DNA of 14,134 bases from an uncultured Chloroflexota bacterium (GCA_903879975.1 CAIRNL010000831.1:1-14134), one strand, 5' to 3'. Positions 1 to 9,041 are shown, numbered from the stretch's first letter. Numbers and translations: made by a program. Notes: a model not told the origin generated them from the sequence alone.

Positions 1-1
1 G

Positions 2-121
2 ACCGAGGGCTCGCGTTGGTCGATCCACCTCATCGGCGGCGCCATCCTCCTGCCGGGCGTCAGCGCGTGGCTGCTGAGCTACCTGGCCTGGCCCCCCGCT
101 CTGCCCACGCAGGACAGTTGA
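2..121 (+). CDS. C-terminal fragment of an unidentified membrane protein
   Basis: Only the last 39 codons are in the window, read in the second frame and ending at TGA 119-121. Third codon positions are almost all G or C, as in the real genes here, which supports this frame over the one that runs on past it. The fragment has one hydrophobic stretch of about 20 residues (IHLIGGAILLPGVSAWLLSY), likely a membrane helix, followed by a short Pro-rich hydrophilic tail ending PTQDS. It converges on the hexuloisomerase gene. The family cannot be named from so little sequence. Confidence 0.6.
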   Translation, partial: TEGSRWSIHLIGGAILLPGVSAWLLSYLAWPPALPTQDS

Positions 122-180
122 ACAGCTGTTTGAGAGCGGCTCGAACTCGCCACACAGCTGCGAACGCAAAGATCGATACG

Positions 181-229
181 CGTCACGAGTCATGCGTGAC
201 GAGTCATGCGTCACTGGTGACTCGTCACG
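181..229. repeat. Array of seven 7-bp units (consensus VGTSAYK) with overlapping inverted repeats
   Basis: The 49 bp divide exactly into seven heptamers that each fit VGTSAYK; a degenerate eighth unit (CGATACG) may precede it at 174-180. Unit cores alternate between GTCAC/GTCAT and GTGAC. Because GTCAC and GTGAC are reverse complements, the array can fold in several ways. The best fold is a perfect 12-bp stem, 195-206 with 218-229, around an 11-nt loop. A 13-bp direct repeat is also present (185-197 and 199-211). The array lies between two convergent genes, so it may stop transcription from both sides, but no T-run follows it. Heptamer arrays of this general sort are known from cyanobacteria (STRR sequences). 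Confidence 0.75.
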
Positions 230-266
230 ACCCATAGAATATCCAGGAGTACGGCCAAAACAAGGC

Positions 267-285
267 TCCAGGTTACTCCAGGTTG
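267..285 (-). repeat. Short tandem duplication spanning the hxlB stop codon
   Basis: On the minus strand AACCTGGAG occurs twice, 10 bp apart, with the TAA stop formed across the junction of the two copies. The first copy encodes the end of the conserved ANLE terminus; the second lies just after the stop. It looks like a small slippage duplication that left the protein end intact. Confidence 0.5.
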
Positions 286-827
286 GCGTGGCGGCGCATC
301 ATAGCAGCATTGTCCTGGCCGCAGCGCTCGGCGAGCATAGCGCCCACACAGTCCAGATAGATGGCCATCGCCTGCTCCAATGCGTTGGCCAGCGGCAGCC
401 GCGTGGGCGTGGCGATGTCGTTTTTGACCGACCCAGCCGGCAGGATGACGCGGTGATCGGCCAGTTCGGCCAGCGGTGTTGCAACGCTGGAGGTGATGGC
501 CAGGACACGGGCGCCAAAGTCCTGGGCCTTGCGCGCCATCGCTACAACGGTCGCCGTGCGCCCGCTGCCGGAGAGGGCGACGAGCAGGTCGCCTGCTGCG
601 ATGGCCGGCGTCGTCACATCGCCCACTACGTAGGCCGCCAGACCGATCTGCATGAGGCGCATAGCAAACATGCGCGCCAGCATGCCGCTGCGCCCCAACG
701 CAACGACGAAGATGCGCCGCGCGCCCAGAATGCTGTCGACCATTGCGCTGGCGCCCTCATCGTCGACACGGTCGAGGATGGCGGTGACTTCGTCCAAATC
801 GTGGCGCACCCACTCGGATAACAGCAT
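273..827 (-). CDS. hxlB: 6-phospho-3-hexuloisomerase (SIS domain)
   Basis: The 184-residue product matches the usual length of 6-phospho-3-hexuloisomerase, which converts hexulose 6-phosphate to fructose 6-phosphate in the ribulose monophosphate pathway (formaldehyde fixation, or run in reverse to make ribulose 5-phosphate). A single SIS sugar-phosphate-binding domain fills the protein. Visible family motifs are ALGRSGMLARMFAMRLMQIG (residues 43-62), GDVTTPAIAAGDLL (69-82), the SGSGRT loop (86-91), LEQ with conserved Glu151, and the C-terminal RHANLE (179-184). ATG 827 is chosen because AGGAG stands at 839-843, 11 nt upstream; an in-frame ATG at 887 would add 20 atypical residues and has no ribosome binding site. 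The partner hexulose-phosphate synthase is not in the window. A more general SIS sugar isomerase is possible but less likely. Confidence 0.85.
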   Translation of the reverse strand: MLLSEWVRHDLDEVTAILDRVDDEGASAMVDSILGARRIFVVALGRSGMLARMFAMRLMQIGLAAYVVGDVTTPAIAAGDLLVALSGSGRTATVVAMARKAQDFGARVLAITSSVATPLAELADHRVILPAGSVKNDIATPTRLPLANALEQAMAIYLDCVGAMLAERCGQDNAAMMRRHANLE

Positions 828-870
828 CGTTCGTGCATCTCCTAGCGGAAATAGACCGCAGAGGGGGGCA

Positions 871-903
871 GATTCACCTGGATCCATTCAATCCGTGTGA
901 ATC
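871..903 (-). terminator. Hairpin between the alpha-2-macroglobulin gene and hxlB
   Basis: A perfect 7-bp outer stem (871-877 with 897-903, GATTCAC/GTGAATC) encloses an inner 4-bp stem (880-883 with 891-894) and a 7-nt loop. It starts 24 nt after the stop of the upstream gene and ends about 43 nt before the hxlB start. No T-run follows on the minus strand, so it may be a factor-dependent terminator, an attenuating leader structure or an operator rather than a standard intrinsic terminator. Confidence 0.35.
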
Positions 904-926
904 CGCCCCACCTGCGTCTATGCTTT

Positions 927-3900
927 CTACTCCACGCGTACCCGGTCGCTCGCACTGCGCCCGAAGACCTCAGGCGAGTACATTTCCTCGGCCTTGGCTG
1001 GCGGCACCACGAACTCGCCGGGCGTCGTCGCCCGCGCAACGTAGCTGTAGGTGTAGACGCCATCCCACAGATAGGGCGTGAATGCTTCCGCCCCCGCATC
1101 GCGCAGGTTCTGATGGTCGTACCACGGACCCCACCACCACCATCCGTAGGAACCGCCGTCCGGCGTGTCGCGATCAGGGTCGGGCGGCACGCTCTCAGAG
1201 ACGGCCAGCTCCGGGTTGATGATCTCCAGCCCGGCAGGCAGGCGGTCGACCAACGCCACGTGATAGCGGCGGTTGACTGCCACCATGCTCAGACGGATGC
1301 GCACGCGGGCGCCGGCCTCGATGTGCCAGACGCCTTCTTCGTCGAGCCGGACGTCGGCTGGGTCGTCGACCGCTTCGTAAGTGCGTTGGACGACGAAGCC
1401 CCTGTCCAGCGGGTCGAGGCCAAGGTCAGTCGGCGCATAGCGCAGACCCAGTCGATAGTAGAGGCGGCCGTCTCCCTCCTTGCCAATGATGAGATTCTGC
1501 GTGCCGGACTGCTCCATGAGCTGTCGCATGGGGACAACCGTCTGCTGCGTCTCAGCCGTGCGCCCCTGGTGCACATGCTCGGCAACGTAGGTGTCGCCCA
1601 GCCACATGCGCGCGATAAAGTCGGGCGTGACGGATTCGAAGGTGTTGAAGTAGCGGTCCATGGCCAGCAGCACGAAGACATTCTCCTGTGTATTGGCCCA
1701 ACGGCCGTTCTTCCGTCCATTCATCAGCCCGGCGACTACTTTGGGAATCAGATCGCTCTCCGGCGTCTCCTCGATCAGCGCATCGAGGAGCACGGCGTCG
1801 CTGCGCCGGTTGGAGTGCAGCATCACGTACTCCTGGTCGTCGTAGGAGGTGATAAAGTTGGCGGCGCCGGCTGTTTCCACCGCACGGTTCTGGATATTGC
1901 GCTCGATGGCAGCTACGATGTCGGCCGAGGCCGGGTCGCTGGCGAGCACCTGCCAGAGCCACGCCTGGGCTTCCAGCGCCTGCTCTTCCGGGGGTAACTG
2001 CTGGTAGAGGGTGCGCGCTTTGAGGATGTCCATATCGCCCGCCAGCGCACGCACGTAGACCGCATAGCTGCTGACGGCCTGGCGCGTCCTGGCGCTGTAC
2101 CAGCTCGGGTAGTAGCCCTCGACCTCGCGCAGGTAGCCAAACGCCGCATCGAGCATCTCCTGCGGCACAGCGTAGTCCTTGCTGCGGGCAACGACCAGCG
2201 CATGGGTTGCAAAGACCGAGTTGTAAGGAATTGACTCGCGCCCCTTGGTCCAGTAGGGGAAGCCGCCGTCCCAGTTCTGCATCATGTGCAGCGTCTCGAT
2301 GTCGCGCTGCATGGCCGCCACGATGGCCGCATCGGACGGTAGATCCGGCGCCTGAAAGGCAGTCAGCACATCGCGCAGCGCAGCCACGCTCAGAATGCGC
2401 GCTCCGAGCTGCTCCGAGCACTCGAAGGGATAGACCTGCAAGTAGAGGAAAGCGTCGGTGAGCGTCGCCAGGGCCGTGGACGCGGTGCTCAGTTCCAGCC
2501 CGCCGAACTGCGGGAAGATATCCTGCGGCTGGGCAATCGGCTGCACCACCGCGCCCTCGTCGAGTACACCGTAGGTGGCGAACGCTTCGGTTGTCGCCGG
2601 TGTGTAGACGGGCAGATCGGCTGTGGCGGCGTCAGCGTACTCGCCGGAGATCGCAGCGAACTGCACGCGCGCGGTGCCGACCTGGTCGGTAGACGCTGCA
2701 AAGCGCACTTCGACGCGATCGTTGGCCGGTACCTCGACTCGCTGACCCGTGCTGCCGTCGAGGTTGAGGTTGGTCGCCTCAGCCACGACATCGACGGTCA
2801 GCGGCGCGTCGGTCTGGTTCTGCACCACCACGGGCAGCTCGAAGCGGTCGCCGAAATTGAGGAAGCGCGGCGCCGCAGGGCGCACCATCAGCGGCAGGCG
2901 GGCGGTCACGTTGCTTTCGGCCGATCCGAACTTGTTGTCGGTAGCGGCCACCACCATGAGCCGGTAGCGGGTCAGATTGTCGGGCAGTTTGTACGGTACG
3001 TACACGCTGCCGTCTGCGCCAGTGCGTTCGGCGGGCGCAAAGAGAGCCAGCGGGTTGAAGTCTGTGCGCACGGCGATGGGCGTCCCTGGCTGGGCCGGCA
3101 CGCCGGCCTTGGCGCTGTCGGCAGCCATCTCCATGGCCGGCGCAGCTGCCGGCATAGCCATCATGGCATTCTCCGCTGAGGCCATACCCGCGGTCGCAGT
3201 GGCAAAGGGCGCTGACTGTCGCATCATCAGGTCGCCGCCGCCACCCAACCCCTGCCCCGCCAGCAGGTCGGGACTGGCCAGCACCAGGCTCTGGCGCCCG
3301 TAGGTGCTGCTGATATCTGCACCACGCGCAGTGTAGAAGGCCGCAATCGGGTCGGCTAATGAGTAGCCGGTCAGGGCCAGGATAGCCTCGTCGACAACGA
3401 CAAGAGCCAGTTCGGCGCCCGCTACCGGCGCACCTGCGGCATCGAACACCTGGACGGCAACGCCGGTCTCGGCGCCGGGTTCCAGGCTTGTGGCGTCAGG
3501 CGTGATCTCCACGGCCAACGTGCGGCTCAGGGGTGGGATGTTGAGCGACAGGCTACCCGTGGCATAGGCAGGCTGAGCCTGTACATCTGCGATGGGCTTG
3601 CCCTTGTCGTCCAACCGTGGCGCCGAACCGTTGACATCCACCTGGATGTTGACGGTGGGTAGATACGCCTCCGTGATCGGGATCTCCAATGTGGCGGTAC
3701 CGCCGTCGAGTGTGAAGTTTTCGGTGTAGAGGATGCCGCTGCGCGCTACGGTGAGCAGCCCCTGGCCGTCGCTGAAGGGTGCCTGCACCAGCACGCGGGC
3801 GGTGTCGCCGGGCGCATAATTCTCCTGGTCCGGCACCAGCACCAGGCTCTGTTGCTCCAGATTGCGCGCGGGCACCATCTGGCCGCCGCTCACCCAAGCC

Positions 3901-6900
3901 GTGACGGTCGTGCGGTTCAGCCGCTCCAGGTCGTCGCGCACATCGGCCGTGATTCGGTATTCGCCGCCTTCGGTCGTGGTAAAACTGCACGGCTGCGGCT
4001 CGGCTGCAGAGGTGATCTCGCACACCTGCTCGTCGACCTCGCGTTGCAGCCACTGGCCATTCTCGAAGACCCACGCCAGCCGCACGCTGCGCACGGTGGC
4101 CGCTTTGCCCTCGACAACCTTGCCATCGACGTCCGTTACGATGACGTCGTATTCCAGTGGATCGCCCTTTTCAACAAAATAGGTGGCGCCGCGCAGGCCG
4201 ATGTAGCGTTGTGACGGGTGCACGATGAGATTGGTCTGCGCAACCCATGTCTGGCGGTTGACGTCCATGACCGCAGCCTCGGCATTGACGCTGTAGGCCT
4301 GCGGCTTTTCGGATGAGATGAAGGTCATCTTCAAGTAGTGATTGCCCGTGGGGTCGGTGCGTGCTGTGTAAGTCTCGCTGTCGGCTCCGAACGGGTTCGG
4401 GTTGTAGTCCATGTAGATGCCGCCTCGGTAGCCGTAGTCCAGCCACCAGGGCGTCCACTCGCCGAAGATGAAGTCGGGCCAGTTGGGCGGGGCGTAGGAA
4501 GTCGGCGATGCGTTGACCGTCCAGGTCGTGTCGGCGCCGGGCAGCGGGCCGCCGGCATAATATTGTGCCGACACCGCAACCATGGCGTCGTCGCCCAGGT
4601 AGTAGGGGCCGCTCGTCTCGTTACGCGCCGTTACCTCGAACTCAGGGCGGCGGAATTCCTGAATCTGGAAGCTGTGGTAGTAGCCTCCGTACAGCGGGGT
4701 GTTGCGCGTGGCGATCTGCACGTTGGCATAGCCCAGGTTGCTGCTTTCAGGCAGGGTGAAGGCCAGATCGAAGCCGCCCAGCTCAGTCAGGGTGACAGAA
4801 CCTGATGCAATCTGGTTGCCCTGCGGGTCTATGACCGCGTAGTCGACCAGGCCGTCGGCGGTTTGTTCCAGCGTCACATCACCCGTCGGGCCGGCGCCCA
4901 GCGCACGCACCCAACCCTTGATGTGTACCTCTTCGCCAGGACGATACATCTGGCGGTCGTCGAAGACGAACCAACGCATTTCATCGCTGCGTTCGGCTTT
5001 CTGCCAGCCGTAGTCGCTCCAGTAGTAGGTGGAGTAGGGCAGGAAAGCGATGTCGTCGCCCAGACGCGCGACCAGCTGCTTGTCGGGTGTGCCGGCTAGA
5101 GCGAAGCGTGCCATGCCGTTGTCGTCGGTGGCAGCATAGGCCCCGCCCGGCAGCAACGCCAGTTCGACGCCTGGCAGCGCTGCGCCCGAATCCAGCGCCG
5201 TGGCCCAGGCCACCATGTCGCTCTGGTCGGTGATGGCGTCAAGGCCAATATGGGTCGACTGTACCCAGCTTTGGACGACCGGTTCGTAGCGGTTGGGGAA
5301 GATCAGCCCGAGTAGCGATGGCGGCGTATCGACGATGACGATGGCATGGCCATAGCGCCCTCCCAAGACCGTGCTCAGATCGATGTTGCTCTCGCTAAGA
5401 GTATCGGTTGCGCCGTCGACGCGGATCGTCGTGTTGAGCACCTCGTTGCCGGGTGGTTTCTGATTGGGGTCGCGGAAGTCTCCCTGCAGATAGGTGAGAT
5501 AGGCCGGCCAGTCGTCCGGCGTGACCGAATAGGCGCGCACGCGCAGGCTGGGCATGTTCACCGAGTAGACGGTAAAGGCCGGTCTCGTCGCAGTTGGGTC
5601 GAGTGTGGTGAGCGTCCCCGTCGGCCCGCTCAAGAAGGCGCTCATGTTGCCGGTGTAGAAGGTCAGCGTCACCGGCTCGCCCAGAGTCTGGCCGAAGATG
5701 TCGGCGACTTTGGGGCTCAGCGTCACACGGTAGGAGGTGCGGCCAGCCGTCAGCCCGTTGATCGAGATCGAATCGTAGCTCCCGCTGACCACCATCCCCG
5801 CAATTTTCGGCTCGACGCTCACCAGGTCGTCGGCGATTTTCGCCACGTCGATGGGATTGCTCAAGCGAATGTAGAAGCTTGAGCCGGGCGGGCAGGCGTC
5901 TCGTTCTGCGCGACAGTTCTGGTCGGCGACCTTGAGCGGCGCATAGGTGCGAAAGCCGAACGATTGCACCTCATCGGTGACCAGCGCACCTTCGGCTGAA
6001 GGCGTGCCCGGGCCGATATTGACTGTCACCGTGCTGTCGGGCGGAAACAATTCGTCCGAACGGAAGGCCAGCCAACGCCCTTGCTGTGCCTGCCCCATAT
6101 AGTAGCTTACATCCTTGCTGGCAGCGACCTCTGCGTCGGTGGCAAGGCGCAGCGGGTATTGGCGCCCACCGGCCGCAGCCGTGATCGTGGCAAGGACTGC
6201 AGCCGGGTCGATGCGCTGGTCAAAGCCGACGAAGAGCAGTGGGTCGCGTGGCTGCGGGCTGACGGACGGATAGGTGTACGTGGCGGTCGGTGCTGGCGTG
6301 CGGAACTGCCAGGTCACTGCTTCGGCCAGCACGCCGCCGCTGGCTGAGGTCGTGCCTGCCGGCACTTCGACGGTGTACTCGGTCGCCATCGGGAAGCGGT
6401 TGAGATCGTCGGTGTGATACTCGAAGGAAAGGGTCTGTGTGCCGAGCCACTTCCAGACGCCGGCCAGAGCCGGCGTTACCTGGACCGGTATATCTTCCAT
6501 CGCCAACGCGTCTATCGTGCCGATTGGCACCATGGGCTGGTTGAACGTGACATGGATGAAGGGCGCTACCGGGATTTCGCCTTCCGGCGCATAGCGCAGC
6601 ACTTCGAGTGGGCCGACAACGACCTCTGGTGCGATCAGGTCGTTGTCAGGCGCTGGGAAGCTCTGGGTGACAATGGCGCCCGCAGTGGGTGGCGGCAGCG
6701 ACTGCACCGGCAGCTTCAACGCCTCAGTGTCGCCTGCCTCGGCCTGTAGCTCCGGCATGCGATCTAGAATCGGCTGGATTGCGCCAGGATCAAGCGGCTG
6801 GGTGGCAGGGATGACCACAGCCGCAGCCGGCTGTGGTTGGGCCGCGCCCTCGCCGAGCAGCAATCTCAGCCCGTTGACCGTGGTCGGTTCGCTGCCTGTA

Positions 6901-7079
6901 TCGATCATCGGCGTTTCCTCCTGGAGCAATGGAGATAGCCGTCCCTGCAGCGGGCGGCCGCTCCCGTGCGCAACCGTGCCGGTCGGCCAGGCCGCGCCGA
7001 CCAGCATCGAGACGATGACGAGCGCGCTGACCACATTGCCCATGGTACGGCGCGCCAGAGGGCGAGTTGTACGCTTCAT
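927..7079 (-). CDS. Secreted alpha-2-macroglobulin family protease trap (thioester type)
   Basis: The 2050-residue product belongs to the bacterial alpha-2-macroglobulins, which trap attacking proteases: bait cleavage exposes a Cys-Gln thioester that links covalently to the protease. Order of parts: signal peptide (hydrophobic core about 15-30, Arg-rich start, no lipobox Cys); Pro/Glu-rich spacer (about 40-115); Ig-like N-terminal domains; MG2-type domain with DRQMYRPGEEV (from 708); bait-region domain ending near VDEAIL (1229-1234); Gly- then Met/Ala-rich linker (about 1275-1325); central A2M domain from about 1338; thioester domain with YPFECSEQ, Cys1554 and Gln1557 intact; C-terminal MG10-like domain with four Trp (1980-1983), WYDHQNLRD and the TTPGEFVVPPAKAEEMYSPE segment. 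ATG 7079 is set by AGGAGGAGG 7 nt upstream; the longer reading to 7175 lacks this and would bury the signal peptide. The E. coli homologue YfhM is a lipoprotein next to pbpC; here neither holds. Confidence 0.93.
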   Translation of the reverse strand: MKRTTRPLARRTMGNVVSALVIVSMLVGAAWPTGTVAHGSGRPLQGRLSPLLQEETPMIDTGSEPTTVNGLRLLLGEGAAQPQPAAAVVIPATQPLDPGAIQPILDRMPELQAEAGDTEALKLPVQSLPPPTAGAIVTQSFPAPDNDLIAPEVVVGPLEVLRYAPEGEIPVAPFIHVTFNQPMVPIGTIDALAMEDIPVQVTPALAGVWKWLGTQTLSFEYHTDDLNRFPMATEYTVEVPAGTTSASGGVLAEAVTWQFRTPAPTATYTYPSVSPQPRDPLLFVGFDQRIDPAAVLATITAAAGGRQYPLRLATDAEVAASKDVSYYMGQAQQGRWLAFRSDELFPPDSTVTVNIGPGTPSAEGALVTDEVQSFGFRTYAPLKVADQNCRAERDACPPGSSFYIRLSNPIDVAKIADDLVSVEPKIAGMVVSGSYDSISINGLTAGRTSYRVTLSPKVADIFGQTLGEPVTLTFYTGNMSAFLSGPTGTLTTLDPTATRPAFTVYSVNMPSLRVRAYSVTPDDWPAYLTYLQGDFRDPNQKPPGNEVLNTTIRVDGATDTLSESNIDLSTVLGGRYGHAIVIVDTPPSLLGLIFPNRYEPVVQSWVQSTHIGLDAITDQSDMVAWATALDSGAALPGVELALLPGGAYAATDDNGMARFALAGTPDKQLVARLGDDIAFLPYSTYYWSDYGWQKAERSDEMRWFVFDDRQMYRPGEEVHIKGWVRALGAGPTGDVTLEQTADGLVDYAVIDPQGNQIASGSVTLTELGGFDLAFTLPESSNLGYANVQIATRNTPLYGGYYHSFQIQEFRRPEFEVTARNETSGPYYLGDDAMVAVSAQYYAGGPLPGADTTWTVNASPTSYAPPNWPDFIFGEWTPWWLDYGYRGGIYMDYNPNPFGADSETYTARTDPTGNHYLKMTFISSEKPQAYSVNAEAAVMDVNRQTWVAQTNLIVHPSQRYIGLRGATYFVEKGDPLEYDVIVTDVDGKVVEGKAATVRSVRLAWVFENGQWLQREVDEQVCEITSAAEPQPCSFTTTEGGEYRITADVRDDLERLNRTTVTAWVSGGQMVPARNLEQQSLVLVPDQENYAPGDTARVLVQAPFSDGQGLLTVARSGILYTENFTLDGGTATLEIPITEAYLPTVNIQVDVNGSAPRLDDKGKPIADVQAQPAYATGSLSLNIPPLSRTLAVEITPDATSLEPGAETGVAVQVFDAAGAPVAGAELALVVVDEAILALTGYSLADPIAAFYTARGADISSTYGRQSLVLASPDLLAGQGLGGGGDLMMRQSAPFATATAGMASAENAMMAMPAAAPAMEMAADSAKAGVPAQPGTPIAVRTDFNPLALFAPAERTGADGSVYVPYKLPDNLTRYRLMVVAATDNKFGSAESNVTARLPLMVRPAAPRFLNFGDRFELPVVVQNQTDAPLTVDVVAEATNLNLDGSTGQRVEVPANDRVEVRFAASTDQVGTARVQFAAISGEYADAATADLPVYTPATTEAFATYGVLDEGAVVQPIAQPQDIFPQFGGLELSTASTALATLTDAFLYLQVYPFECSEQLGARILSVAALRDVLTAFQAPDLPSDAAIVAAMQRDIETLHMMQNWDGGFPYWTKGRESIPYNSVFATHALVVARSKDYAVPQEMLDAAFGYLREVEGYYPSWYSARTRQAVSSYAVYVRALAGDMDILKARTLYQQLPPEEQALEAQAWLWQVLASDPASADIVAAIERNIQNRAVETAGAANFITSYDDQEYVMLHSNRRSDAVLLDALIEETPESDLIPKVVAGLMNGRKNGRWANTQENVFVLLAMDRYFNTFESVTPDFIARMWLGDTYVAEHVHQGRTAETQQTVVPMRQLMEQSGTQNLIIGKEGDGRLYYRLGLRYAPTDLGLDPLDRGFVVQRTYEAVDDPADVRLDEEGVWHIEAGARVRIRLSMVAVNRRYHVALVDRLPAGLEIINPELAVSESVPPDPDRDTPDGGSYGWWWWGPWYDHQNLRDAGAEAFTPYLWDGVYTYSYVARATTPGEFVVPPAKAEEMYSPEVFGRSASDRVRVE

Positions 7080-7086
7080 AATGAGT

Positions 7087-7095
7087 CCTCCTCCT
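7087..7095 (-). promoter_or_regulatory. Strong ribosome binding site of the alpha-2-macroglobulin gene
   Basis: AGGAGGAGG on the minus strand lies 7 nt upstream of ATG 7079. Its quality and spacing decide the start against the in-frame ATG at 7175. Confidence 0.9.
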
Positions 7096-7146
7096 GAGTG
7101 AGGCTGTCTGGTGAGCCTGCGTTGGAGTACGGCATGAGATGGTTCG

Positions 7147-7175
7147 ATCATAGACCGAAACGCAGACAGGTGCAA
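7147..7175 (-). promoter_or_regulatory. Candidate sigma70-type promoter of the alpha-2-macroglobulin gene
   Basis: On the minus strand, TTGCAC (7170-7175) and TATGAT (7147-7152, five of six to consensus) are separated by exactly 17 bp. Transcription would begin near 7140, giving a leader of about 60 nt. The -35 element is weak beyond its TTG. Its place in the only gap before the gene supports it, but no activator or operator site is evident. Confidence 0.4.
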
Positions 7176-7219
7176 CCATCAAGAGGACGGGAAAGGCAGA
7201 TGGAATGTTCCGGGACAGG

Positions 7220-7271
7220 CGAGTCGTGTGGGGAGGGTGCAGCAAAGCACCGCTCCTCCCCATACGACTCG
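7220..7271 (-). terminator. Long hairpin just after the cyclophilin lipoprotein gene
   Basis: Bases 7220-7236 pair with 7255-7271 over 17 positions, all Watson-Crick except one G-T; after a 4-nt bulge (7251-7254) a further 4 bp (7237-7240 with 7247-7250) close a 6-nt AGCAAA loop. It starts 4 nt beyond the TAA of the cyclophilin gene, so its place fits a terminator for the HEAT-cyclophilin operon. Oddly, the T-run (TCTTTT) lies on the plus-strand exit side, over the cyclophilin stop; the minus-strand exit is GC-rich. It may therefore stop antisense transcripts, or act as an RNA 3'-end protector for the operon. Confidence 0.6.
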
Positions 7272-7275
7272 TCTT

Positions 7276-8627
<1,352 letters not shown>

Positions 8628-8631
<4 letters not shown>

Positions 8632-9041
8632 GACGCACCTCCAGCCAGTTGTACCAGCAACTTGCCGGCAGCGGTCACGGTTGCCACAGCCGCACCCTGG
8701 CCCTTCATGGCGGCACACACGCCGTCTGTCATCCGGGCTACCTCGGAACTGCGGTTGTTGTGAAAGACGTGATACGCGCCTTCCAATAGCCAACGGCTGT
8801 CGCTCTTGTCCACCAGCGCGTGGAGGACCGGCACCAGAGCCGCCTGTCCGGTCGCAGCCAGCGCTTCGGCAGCCTTCCAGCGCACACCGGCGTCGTCTGT
8901 CTCCATCAGGTCAATGAGCGTATTGATCACCGCTTCAGTCGGGTGATCGGCCAGATAGCGGATGGCATCTTCGCGTACCTGGCTCTCCTGGCCGCTGTCT
9001 GCGGCAGTTTTGACTGCTTCGTCGATAGATGAAATCGACAT
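8628..9041 (-). CDS. Small HEAT-repeat protein
   Basis: The 137-residue product has no signal peptide or membrane segment and should be cytoplasmic. It consists of about three to four helical pairs of HEAT / PBS-lyase type, clearest at VREDAIRYLADHPTEAVINT and DDAGVRWKAAEALAATGQAA, a fold used as a protein-binding scaffold. It has no catalytic motif. ATG 9041 is supported by AAGGAG at 9049-9054, 7 nt upstream. Its TGA overlaps the GTG of the cyclophilin lipoprotein by 4 bp, so the two are very likely translationally coupled. The C-terminal third is Ala/Val-rich and fits the repeat poorly. Its partner and exact role are unknown. Confidence 0.85.
8638..8642 (-). promoter_or_regulatory. Ribosome binding site fixing the GTG start of the cyclophilin lipoprotein
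   Basis: GGAGG on the minus strand lies within the end of the HEAT gene, 6 nt before GTG 8631. Together with the GTGA overlap it decides the start and shows coupling between the two genes. Confidence 0.85.

Noticed and set aside
181..229. CRISPR-like array
   Set aside because: Units are only 7 bp with no spacers, and no cas gene is present.
897..1997. 366-codon plus-strand open frame inside the alpha-2-macroglobulin gene
   Set aside because: It lies wholly opposite a well-supported gene with clear domains, has no recognisable protein features and reflects the few stop codons expected in GC-rich antisense frames. Other long plus-strand frames (for example 192-821, 8005-8763, 9029-9757, 12564-13661) are rejected for the same reason.
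7080..7175. N-terminal extension of the alpha-2-macroglobulin
   Set aside because: It would put 32 residues before a good signal peptide, overlaps the candidate promoter and ribosome binding site, and has no ribosome binding site of its own.
8632..8793. N-terminal extension of the cyclophilin lipoprotein
   Set aside because: It would overlap the HEAT gene deeply and place an Arg-rich stretch before the lipoprotein signal; the GTG with GGAGG and GTGA overlap is much better.
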